A DNA stretch of 64,000 bases, from assembly GCA_964571695.1 (NCBI GenBank), contig CAZNDG010000009.1:1-64000 (forward strand), written 5' to 3'. Under the pieces are notes generated by a model. That model saw only the letters and a program-made list of their open reading frames with translations, searched no databases and had not been told where the DNA came from. Below are positions 27,865 to 35,549 of the stretch, in pieces. A program made the position numbers and the translations under genes. This DNA comes from UBA8958 sp964571695. Lineage in GTDB: Bacteria > Desulfobacterota > Syntrophia > Syntrophales > UBA8958. The number at the start of each line of letters is the position of its first letter. The stretch's first letter is position 1.

Positions 27865-28938
27865 ATGGAAGAATCGAAGCGCAAAGACGTAACCCATATA
27901 ACCCTCACGGTGCTGTTGATCGCCGTCCTGATCATCGCTGTTTACGTAATCCTTCACCCCTTCCTGCCGCCGTTCATCTGGGCGACTACGATCGTGATCA
28001 CCACCTGGCCGCTGATGTTGCGCACCCAGGAAATACTGGGGGGGAAACGGGGTCTCGCCGCCCTGGTGATGACCCTGGGCCTGCTGCTGGTCTTCGTGGC
28101 ACCGTTATGGGCGGCTTTGGCTACCATTGCCGACAACTATCGCCGGATCGACGAAGTGGCGGCGTCTTTCCGTACGGCGGCCATCCCCCCGCCTCCGTCC
28201 TGGATTCAGAATGTGCCGTTGATTGGCTCCAACCTTGCGGCTACCTGGCAGGACCTGGCGACCGCCGGCCCGGAAGGGATCATCACGCGGATCAAACCGT
28301 ATTCGGGACAGGCGGCCAAATGGTTCATCGACCAAGCCGGCAACCTGGGGAAGATCCTCGCCCAGTTTCTATTGACCGTGATCATTTCGGCGATCCTGTA
28401 CACAAGGGGGGAGGTCGCGGCGGCGGGCATCCGTCTTTTCGCCGGACGCCTGGGGGGACGGCGGGGCGAAGAGATCGTTTTTCTGGCGGAAAAATCGATT
28501 CGGGGCGTCGCCATGGGCGTGGTAGTTACAGCCCTGGCCCAGTCCCTCCTGGGCGGCATCGGCCTGGCGGCGGCCGGTGTCCCGGCGGCCGTGGCGCTCA
28601 CGGCGGTAATGTTCTTACTTTGTCTGGCTCAGCTTGGACCGGGGTTGGTCTTGCTTCCCGCCGTCGTATGGCTGTTCTGGAGCGGCCATACCATCGCTGG
28701 TTCGCTGCTCCTTGTCTGGACGGCAGGGATCGTCAGCCTCGACAATATCCTCCGCCCCATGCTCATCAAAAGAGGTGCGGATCTCCCCCTGCTCCTCGTC
28801 TTTGCCGGCGTCATCGGCGGCCTCATCGCCTTCGGCATCGTCGGCATATTCATCGGTCCCGTAGTGCTGGCCGTAGCCTTCACCCTGCTGAAATCCTGGG
28901 TGGAAGCGGACAGGATCCCGCAACCCCCGGATGAATGA
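27865..28938 (+). CDS. AI-2E family transporter (YdiK-like)
   Basis: About 357 residues from MEESKRKDV; the frame is open to an ATG at 27826 and neither start has a strong binding site. Seven to eight membrane segments include LTVLLIAVLIIAVYVILHPF, LAALVMTLGLLLVFVAPLWA and VALTAVMFLLCLAQLGPGLV. The conserved C-terminal block DNILRPMLIKRGADLPLLLVF and GLIAFGIVGIFIGPVVLAVA is typical of the family. Members are putative exporters; some act on autoinducer 2, others as Na+/H+ antiporters. The gene stands alone, ending 50 bases before the assembly gap. Confidence 0.9.
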   Translation: MEESKRKDVTHITLTVLLIAVLIIAVYVILHPFLPPFIWATTIVITTWPLMLRTQEILGGKRGLAALVMTLGLLLVFVAPLWAALATIADNYRRIDEVAASFRTAAIPPPPSWIQNVPLIGSNLAATWQDLATAGPEGIITRIKPYSGQAAKWFIDQAGNLGKILAQFLLTVIISAILYTRGEVAAAGIRLFAGRLGGRRGEEIVFLAEKSIRGVAMGVVVTALAQSLLGGIGLAAAGVPAAVALTAVMFLLCLAQLGPGLVLLPAVVWLFWSGHTIAGSLLLVWTAGIVSLDNILRPMLIKRGADLPLLLVFAGVIGGLIAFGIVGIFIGPVVLAVAFTLLKSWVEADRIPQPPDE

Positions 28939-28969
28939 ATCATAACAATATCCGACGCCACAATCGGTG

Positions 28970-29105
28970 AAATCACCGGAGGTGATTNNNNNNNNNNNNN
29001 NNNNNNNNNNNNNNNNNNNNNNNNNNNNNNNNNNNNNNNNNNNNNNNNNNNNNNNNNNNNNNNNNNNNNNNNNNNNNNNNNNNNNNNAAATCACCGGAGG
29101 TGATT
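28970..29105. repeat. Identical 18-base palindromes flanking an assembly gap
   Basis: AAATCACCGGAGGTGATT occurs at 28970-28987 and again at 29088-29105, directly on each side of the run of N. Each copy is an inverted repeat (AATCACC-GGA-GGTGATT). Either the two contigs end in the same repeated or terminator-like motif, or the join duplicates a short overlap. Confidence 0.8.
28988..29087. other. Assembly gap of 100 N
   Basis: Exactly 100 undetermined bases, a standard placeholder for a scaffold join of unknown length. Missing genes between the AI-2E transporter and the RND operon cannot be excluded. Confidence 0.99.
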
Positions 29106-29224
29106 ACTGTTCATAAATGGTTCAGGGATATTCCATTACCGTCAATCGAGGCGGAACGATGATCATTCTATCCGCAAAACCTCGCCTTCACGGACCTTTT
29201 CGGAAAATCTATGGGCTGTTTTTT

Positions 29225-29253
29225 TTGACAGGACATAGAAAATGAGTTAAGCT
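29225..29253 (+). promoter_or_regulatory. Weak candidate promoter of the RND operon
   Basis: TTGACA at 29225-29230, a 17-base spacer, then TAAGCT (29248-29253), 30 bases before the adaptor start. The -10 is poor. Confidence 0.35.
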
Positions 29254-29282
29254 TCCATCATTTTCATCGGGGGGTATATCTT

Positions 29283-30611
29283 ATGAGCTCGGCAAGCCGT
29301 CGCAATTTAATCCCAGAGCGTGATTTTCCAGGGAAAATCGCGTTTCTTTTATTTTGTTTGCTGCTGTGTTCCGGAATCCCGTGGGGATGTGGAAAGGATC
29401 AGAAAGGGGGCATCCAGCGACCGCCGGCCGAGGTGACAGTGGTTACGATCTCCCCGAAGGACACGCCCGTAGTGTGGGAGGTCGTGGGACAGACCGAGAG
29501 TTCCCATCTGGTGGAAATCCGCTCCCGCGTGGAAGGATTCCTGGACAAGCGGGTATATGAGGAAGGTTCTCTGGTGAAAGCCGGGCAGGTCCTGTTCCGG
29601 ATCGATCCCCGGAATTTTCAGGCCACCCTCCAGCAGGCCAAAGGAGAGCTGGCCCAGCAGGAGGCCCGCTGGGCCACCGCCAAGGCCAACCTGGCCCGGA
29701 TCAAGCCCCTGGCAGAACAAAACGCCGTGAGCAAGAAGGATCTTGATGACGCCACGGGCCAGGAGCAGGCCACCGCCGCCTCAGTCCTGGCCGCCCAGGG
29801 CAAGGTCCGGGAAGCGGAGATCAATCTCAGCTATACCGTCATCACCTCCCCGGTGACCGGCCTCTCCAGTCAGGCAAAAAAACAGGATGGAACGTATATA
29901 TCCGCTTCGGACAGCCTCCTGACCTATGTGGCTAAAATGAATCCCATGTGGGTTACCTTCAGCCTGTCGGAGAATCAGTATCTCAACTCCCTGGAAGAAA
30001 TCAAAAAAGGCACCCTTCGCTTTCCGCCGGGGGACAAATTCATCGTGGAGCTGGTCCTGGCCGACGGGTCCATCTACCCCCAAAAGGGCCATCTCATCTT
30101 TGCCGATCCCTCGTTCAGCAAGGAGACGGGGACATTTCTCATCAAGGCCACCATGGATAACGCCAAAGGCATTCTCAAGCCAGGACAGTTCGTTCGGGTC
30201 CGTCTCCGGGGAGCCGTCCGCCCCAAGGCCATCGTCGCCCCCCGGCGGGCGGTCTTCGAAGGGGCCAAGGGCCAGTTCGTCTGGTGCGTGGACAAAAACG
30301 GCCGGGCCGAAGTTCGTCATGTAACCGTAGGCGAATGGCATGATGAAGACATCTTCATCACCAGCGGCCTGATCCCCGGCGACCGGGTGATTGTCGATGG
30401 CGTCATGATGCTCGCCGAGGGAACGCCCGTAAAGATCGTCGAGAAAAAGACGCCGGCAGCAAGCGGACAGACAGACACAACCGCCGGAAATGTTGCCGCC
30501 GCCACTGGCTCCGGCGGAAAACCGGCCGCGGCGGCGCCTCCCGAAAAGGCGGCAAAGGACGCAGCCATGGCGCCAGCAGCAGGTAAGACCGCCCCTCCGG
30601 CAAAGAAGTAG
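29283..30611 (+). CDS. RND efflux periplasmic adaptor (AcrA/MexA family)
   Basis: A 442-residue membrane fusion protein. An N-terminal hydrophobic segment (IAFLLFCLLLCSGIPWGCG) is a signal peptide, perhaps a lipoprotein signal. Then the biotinyl-lipoyl halves (VEIRSRVEGFLDKRVYEEGSLVKAGQVLFRID and SYTVITSPVTG), an alpha-hairpin between them, the beta-barrel (MWVTFSLSENQYL) and the membrane-proximal domain (PRRAVFEGAKGQFVW). The last 60 residues are Ala/Pro/Lys-rich and longer than in AcrA. It links the RND pump to the outer-membrane channel; the pump gene follows nine bases later. Confidence 0.93.
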   Translation: MSSASRRNLIPERDFPGKIAFLLFCLLLCSGIPWGCGKDQKGGIQRPPAEVTVVTISPKDTPVVWEVVGQTESSHLVEIRSRVEGFLDKRVYEEGSLVKAGQVLFRIDPRNFQATLQQAKGELAQQEARWATAKANLARIKPLAEQNAVSKKDLDDATGQEQATAASVLAAQGKVREAEINLSYTVITSPVTGLSSQAKKQDGTYISASDSLLTYVAKMNPMWVTFSLSENQYLNSLEEIKKGTLRFPPGDKFIVELVLADGSIYPQKGHLIFADPSFSKETGTFLIKATMDNAKGILKPGQFVRVRLRGAVRPKAIVAPRRAVFEGAKGQFVWCVDKNGRAEVRHVTVGEWHDEDIFITSGLIPGDRVIVDGVMMLAEGTPVKIVEKKTPAASGQTDTTAGNVAAATGSGGKPAAAAPPEKAAKDAAMAPAAGKTAPPAKK

Positions 30612-30620
30612 GGGGACGCC

Positions 30621-33600
30621 ATGATCTCGAGATTCTTCATCGACCGGCCCATCTTCGCCGCCGTCATCTCCATCGTCATCGTCATCGCCGGCGGCGTGGC
30701 CATGTTCAACCTCCCCATCGCCCAGTACCCGGAGATCTCCCCTCCCCAGGTCCAGGTATCGGCCAACTATCCCGGGGCCAGCGCCGACGTCATCGCCCAG
30801 AATGTCGCCTCTCCCATCGAATTGCAGGTCAACGGCGCCGACAACATGATCTACATGAACTCCGTCTCCACGGGAATGGGGACGATGACCCTGACGGTCT
30901 TTTTCGACATCGGCACCAACCCCGACATGGCCCAGGTGGATGTCCAGAACCGGGTAAATATCGCCATGCCCCAACTCCCCCAGTCGGTCCAGCAGCAGGG
31001 GGTGACGGTCCAGAAGAAATCGAGTTCCTTTCTCATGGTCATCGGCGTCTATTCACCTGACGACCGCTACGACCAGGCCTATGTGGCCAATTACGCCAAC
31101 CTCTACGTCCTCGATGCCCTGAAGCGGATCGACGGGGCCAATCAGACGGCGATCCTGGGTTCGCCGGACTATGCCATGCGGATCTGGCTGAAACCGGACC
31201 GGATGGCCCAGTTAGGCATTACGGCCTCTGACGTGTCCAATGCCATTTCCCAGCAGAACCAGCAGTTCGCCGTCGGCAAGATCGGCCAGTCCCCTACCGA
31301 CGGCCCGGTGGAGCAGACCTTTTCCGTAACCACCAAGGGCCGCCTGACCACCCCCCAGGAATTCGAGAACATTATCCTCCGGGCCAGCAAGGACGGCTCG
31401 GCCATCGTACGTCTTAAAGACGTAGGGCGGGCGCAGTTGGGATCCAAGGATTACTCCGTGCGCACGAAGATGAACGGCAAGACGGCGACGCTCCTGGCGG
31501 TTTATCAGCAGCCCGGCGCCAACGCCGTCCATGTCTCGGACCAGGTGAAACAAACCCTGGAAAAGATGAAAAAGAACTTCCCCGACGGGATCGACTACAA
31601 GATCGCCATGGACTCCACCGAGTTCGTCCGGGCATCGATCAAGGACGTCATCATTACCTTCTTCGAGGCCTGCCTCCTCGTCATCCTCGTCGTCTATATC
31701 TTTCTCCAGAGCGCCCGGGCCACGATCATCCCCATTCTCGCCGTCCCCATCTCCATTATCGGCACCGCCATGGGCATGATCCTCTTCGGTTTCTCCATCA
31801 ACATGCTGACTTTGTTCGGGATGGTCCTCGCCATCGGCATTGTGGTCGATGACGCCATCGTCGTCATCGAAAACGTGGAGCGGAATATGGAGGAGTTCCA
31901 CCTGCCCCCCAAGGAGGCGGCGAAAAAGGCCATGGATGAAGTGACGGGGCCCGTTATCGCCATCATGCTGGTTCTCTGCGCCGTGTTCGTTCCCGTCGCC
32001 TTCCTCGGCGGCATGACGGGGCAGCTCTACAAGCAGTTTGCCATCACCATCGCCATCTCCGTCGTCTTTTCCGGAATCGTCGCCCTGACCTTGTCTCCGG
32101 CTCTGGCAGCCCTGCTCCTCCAACACAAGACTGGTGAAAAGAAGGGTTTCTTCAAATGGTTCGAGGCCTTCTTCCTCAAGATAACCAGCGGCTATACCGG
32201 CGGCGTTGCCAAGGTCCTCGGCAAGACCAAGACGGCCATGATCGTCTTTGTCATCATGGCAAGTCTCACCGGCTTCATGTTTTATATCACCCCCACGAGC
32301 TTTGTCCCCGCCGAGGATCAGGGCTACCTCTTCGGGGTCACCTTTCTTCCCGATACGGCAAGCCTCGACCGGACGGAAGAGGTAGGGGGAAAGGCGGCAA
32401 AGTTTTTCATGAAACACCCGGCCGTCCAGGACGTCAGCGAGTTCGTCGGCTACAGCCTCGTCGATGGCGCCCTGAAGGCGAATGCCGGCGTCATTTTCGT
32501 CTCTCTAAAGGATTTCGAGGAAAGGAAGAAGGAAGAACTCAAGGCCCCGGCGATCATCCATGCAGCCTTTCGGAGCTTTTCCCAAATCAAGGAGGGGGTG
32601 GTCATGCCCTCCAATCCGCCCTCCATTCCGGGTCTGGGCAACATGGGGGGGTTCCAGTTCTGGATATTGAACCGGGGCGAGGGTGATGCCGCAAAGCTCC
32701 AGGAAGTGACCAGCAAGTTTATCGAACATTGTCATAAGCAGCCGGAATTGCAGGGTGTAAACTCGACCATGAACGCCTACTCCCAACAGTTGCGGGTGGA
32801 CGTGGACCGGGAAAAGGCCGAAACCCTCGGAGTGCCGGTCCAGAACGTCTATGAGACCCTCCAGATCCTCTTCGGTTCGGCATATGTGAGCCAGTTCAAC
32901 AAGTTCAGCCGCCTCTGGCAGGTCATTGTCCAGGCGGAGCCCCAGTACCGCTCCCGACCCCAGGATCTGACCCAGGTGTATGTCCGGTCCACCGACGGCA
33001 GCATGGTGCCCCTCCAGGCGGTCGTGACGATGAAGTATGAAGCCGGTCCGGATATCGTCAACCGTTTCAACAACTTCCCGGCTGCAAACGTCATCGGCGG
33101 CGCCGCGCCCGGCTACAGCTCCGGACAGGCCATCGCCGCCATGGAACGGGCAGCCAAAGATGTCCTACCCGATGATTTCAGTTATGCCTGGAGCGGTGAG
33201 GCCTTCTATGCAAAACAGGCGGGAGGCACTTCCGGACTGGTGTTCGTCTTCGGTCTGATCATGGTCTTCCTGATCCTCGCCGCCCAGTATGAGAAATGGT
33301 CCCTGCCCTTCGGCGTCCTCATGGCCGTGCCGTTCGCCCTCTTCGGAGCGGTGTTGTCCATCCTCCTGCGGGGCATCGAGAACGACATCTATTTCCAGAT
33401 CGGCCTGTTGACCCTCATCGCCCTGGCCGCCAAGAACGGCATTCTCATCACCGAATTCGCCGTCATGAAGCGGGCAGAGGGGCTTTCAATTTACGATGCG
33501 GCACTGGAAGCGGCACGGCTCCGCCTCCGCCCCATCGTCATGACATCCATCGCCTTCATCCTGGGGTGCGTTCCCCTGGCCATTGCCTCGGGGGCCTCGG

Positions 33601-33794
33601 CGAACAGCCGGCACTCCATCGGCACCGGCATCATCGGCGGCATGCTGGGGGCGACCCTCATCGCCATATTCTTTATTCCCATGTTCTTTCAATTGTTTGA
33701 AACCCTGAGCTCCCGCGTGGACAAGAAAAAGGAGGCAACGGCGCCGGGAACGCCATCGGAAAGTGAAACGGAACCGGGAAAGGAGGAAAAATAA
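30621..33794 (+). CDS. RND multidrug efflux permease (HAE1, AcrB/MexB type)
   Basis: A 1057-residue inner-membrane proton-driven pump starting MISRFFIDRPIFAAVISIV, typical of HAE1. The proton relay is present: Asp410 and Asp411 in VVDDAIVVIENVERNM (AcrB 407/408) and Lys938 in LAAKNGILITEFA (AcrB 940). Twelve membrane helices and two large periplasmic loops are at expected places. Such pumps export hydrophobic compounds, bile salts, dyes and antibiotics. The gene is full length and sits between the adaptor and the outer-membrane channel. Confidence 0.96.
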   Translation: MISRFFIDRPIFAAVISIVIVIAGGVAMFNLPIAQYPEISPPQVQVSANYPGASADVIAQNVASPIELQVNGADNMIYMNSVSTGMGTMTLTVFFDIGTNPDMAQVDVQNRVNIAMPQLPQSVQQQGVTVQKKSSSFLMVIGVYSPDDRYDQAYVANYANLYVLDALKRIDGANQTAILGSPDYAMRIWLKPDRMAQLGITASDVSNAISQQNQQFAVGKIGQSPTDGPVEQTFSVTTKGRLTTPQEFENIILRASKDGSAIVRLKDVGRAQLGSKDYSVRTKMNGKTATLLAVYQQPGANAVHVSDQVKQTLEKMKKNFPDGIDYKIAMDSTEFVRASIKDVIITFFEACLLVILVVYIFLQSARATIIPILAVPISIIGTAMGMILFGFSINMLTLFGMVLAIGIVVDDAIVVIENVERNMEEFHLPPKEAAKKAMDEVTGPVIAIMLVLCAVFVPVAFLGGMTGQLYKQFAITIAISVVFSGIVALTLSPALAALLLQHKTGEKKGFFKWFEAFFLKITSGYTGGVAKVLGKTKTAMIVFVIMASLTGFMFYITPTSFVPAEDQGYLFGVTFLPDTASLDRTEEVGGKAAKFFMKHPAVQDVSEFVGYSLVDGALKANAGVIFVSLKDFEERKKEELKAPAIIHAAFRSFSQIKEGVVMPSNPPSIPGLGNMGGFQFWILNRGEGDAAKLQEVTSKFIEHCHKQPELQGVNSTMNAYSQQLRVDVDREKAETLGVPVQNVYETLQILFGSAYVSQFNKFSRLWQVIVQAEPQYRSRPQDLTQVYVRSTDGSMVPLQAVVTMKYEAGPDIVNRFNNFPAANVIGGAAPGYSSGQAIAAMERAAKDVLPDDFSYAWSGEAFYAKQAGGTSGLVFVFGLIMVFLILAAQYEKWSLPFGVLMAVPFALFGAVLSILLRGIENDIYFQIGLLTLIALAAKNGILITEFAVMKRAEGLSIYDAALEAARLRLRPIVMTSIAFILGCVPLAIASGASANSRHSIGTGIIGGMLGATLIAIFFIPMFFQLFETLSSRVDKKKEATAPGTPSESETEPGKEEK

Positions 33795-33798
33795 GGCC

Positions 33799-35295
33799 AT
33801 GATCATCCTTACCAAAATCATCCCCGGTTATTCTGCGTGGCGCACCGCCGGCTCAAAAAGTCTGTTGATCGTCATGACCTCAATAATCATCCTCAGCGGC
33901 TGCATGCTGGGCAAGGATTACAGCCGCCCGCAGGTGGACACGCCCGGAAACTGGCGTTTCGAGGAAAAAGATGCCCTGGCCCTGGCCAACACATCCTGGT
34001 GGAAGCAATTTCAGGACCCGGTCCTCAACGACCTGATTCGGACGTCCCTGCAAGAAAACAAGGATGTCCGCATCGCTACGGCGCGGGTGGAAGAATACAT
34101 GGGAAAACTTGGCGTCACCCGGGCTGATCTCTTCCCCCAGGTCGGTCTGGGAGCCGGTGCCGGCCGGCAGCGCCTGACGGAAGTGGGTCCGACGGGATGG
34201 AACCCGACGACGCAACCTACTTCCTACACCTTCCAGGGCAACCTCAACGCCAACTGGGAACTCGACCTCTGGGGCAAGATCCGGCGGGCCACGGAAGCGG
34301 CCCGGGCCGATCTCCTCAGCACCGACGAGGCCCGCCGGGCCGTGATCATGACCCTGGTGGCCTCGGTGGCCAACGGCTACATCAATCTCCTCAATTACGA
34401 CCAGCAGTTGGTCATCGCCAGGGAAACCCTGAAAAGCCGCAAGGACTCCCTGGAGATATTCCAGAAGCGCTATGCGGGCGGCGTGATTTCCGAGCTGGAG
34501 CTGAACCAGTCCCGGTCGGAATACGAAGACGCCCGGGCGGTCATTCCTCAACTGGAAAAGAATATCGCCCAGCAGGAAAACGCCCTCAATCTCCTCCTCG
34601 GCCGCAATCCCGGTCCCATTCCCCGGGGCAGGACCCTGGATGAACTGGTTTTGCCGGCGGTGCCGGCCGGCATTCCTTCCGATCTCCTGGATCGCCGTCC
34701 CGACGTCCGCCAGGCGGAACAGAACCTGGTCGCCGCCAACGCCCGGATCGCCGTGGCCAAGGCTCTTTACTTTCCATCCATATCCCTCACGGGCGCCTTC
34801 GGTTTCGCCAGCGCCGAGTTGAACGATCTTCTGACGGGACCCGCCAAGACCTGGAACTACGCCGCCTCACTGACGGCGCCCATCTTCACCGCCGGAAAGA
34901 TAAAAGGGCAGGTCAAACAGGCGGAGGCCCTCCAGGAGCAGGCCCTGGTTAAATATCTGCAGACGGTGCAGGCAGCGTTCAAAGAAGTGGACGACTCACT
35001 GGTGGACCAGCGGAAATACCGGGAAAGGCTGGCCGTCCAGGGTGAGCAGGTGACGGCCCTCAGGAATACCCGAAGGCTGGCCGGCCTGCGATACGACAAC
35101 GGATACAGCAGTTATCTGGAGGTTCTGGACGCCGAGCGCAGCCTGTTCAACGGCCAGCTTTCCCAAGTTCAGACCAAGGGAAACCTGTTCCAGTCCCTCG
35201 TGAATGTCTATAAGACCATGGGGGGTGGCTGGATCACCGAGGCGGATAAAATGGCCAGCGGTTACACCGAAAAAAAGCCCGCTCCCTCCCCGTAA
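33799..35295 (+). CDS. Outer-membrane efflux lipoprotein (OprM/NodT family)
   Basis: A 498-residue TolC-like channel. The ATG at 33799 follows AGGAGG and the pump stop by a few bases. The lipobox LSGC puts the lipidated Cys at residue 35, after an unusually long N region; then MLGKDYSRPQVDTPGNW, the standard NodT start. Two repeats of long helices are recognisable (VRIATARVEEYMGKLGVTRADLFPQV; LGRNPGPIPRG; VAKALYFPSISLTGAFG; YRERLAVQGEQVTALRNTRRLA). It completes the tripartite RND system. Confidence 0.94.
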   Translation: MIILTKIIPGYSAWRTAGSKSLLIVMTSIIILSGCMLGKDYSRPQVDTPGNWRFEEKDALALANTSWWKQFQDPVLNDLIRTSLQENKDVRIATARVEEYMGKLGVTRADLFPQVGLGAGAGRQRLTEVGPTGWNPTTQPTSYTFQGNLNANWELDLWGKIRRATEAARADLLSTDEARRAVIMTLVASVANGYINLLNYDQQLVIARETLKSRKDSLEIFQKRYAGGVISELELNQSRSEYEDARAVIPQLEKNIAQQENALNLLLGRNPGPIPRGRTLDELVLPAVPAGIPSDLLDRRPDVRQAEQNLVAANARIAVAKALYFPSISLTGAFGFASAELNDLLTGPAKTWNYAASLTAPIFTAGKIKGQVKQAEALQEQALVKYLQTVQAAFKEVDDSLVDQRKYRERLAVQGEQVTALRNTRRLAGLRYDNGYSSYLEVLDAERSLFNGQLSQVQTKGNLFQSLVNVYKTMGGGWITEADKMASGYTEKKPAPSP

Positions 35296-35431
35296 AGGAT
35301 TTATCTCCTGGCAACAGCAGAAACCAAGGGATAATGGCCGTTTCCGCCGTCATAGGCTGAATCGTCAGCCCGGCATTATTCGACAAACGCGGGATAGCGC
35401 CTTGCGCGGTATGTCGGCGGGGAAGGCTTAA

Positions 35432-35453
35432 AGGCGGTTGCAAAGAACCGCCT
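35432..35453 (+). terminator. Candidate terminator after the RND operon
   Basis: AGGCGGTT (35432-35439), a six-base loop and AACCGCCT (35446-35453) form a perfect hairpin followed by CTTTC. The T tract is short. Otherwise 35296-35549 shows no gene. Confidence 0.5.
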
Positions 35454-35549
35454 CTTTCGGGCCGGGCATAACTAAAAATGAACATATTTGCCAAGTTGTG
35501 GACATTTTCAAATGAAAACACCTGATGGCTCTGAACTGGAGGAAAATGT

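Noticed and set aside
27807..28934. 375-codon open frame in another + frame
   Set aside because: Shadow of the AI-2E transporter; the translation is Arg/Gly/Pro-rich while the chosen frame gives clean membrane helices.
28970..29105. CRISPR repeat pair around the gap
   Set aside because: Only two 18-base copies separated by N, no spacers of regular length and no cas genes.
31212..32417. 401-codon open frame on the minus strand
   Set aside because: Antisense to the RND pump gene, highly acidic low-complexity translation, no start signal.
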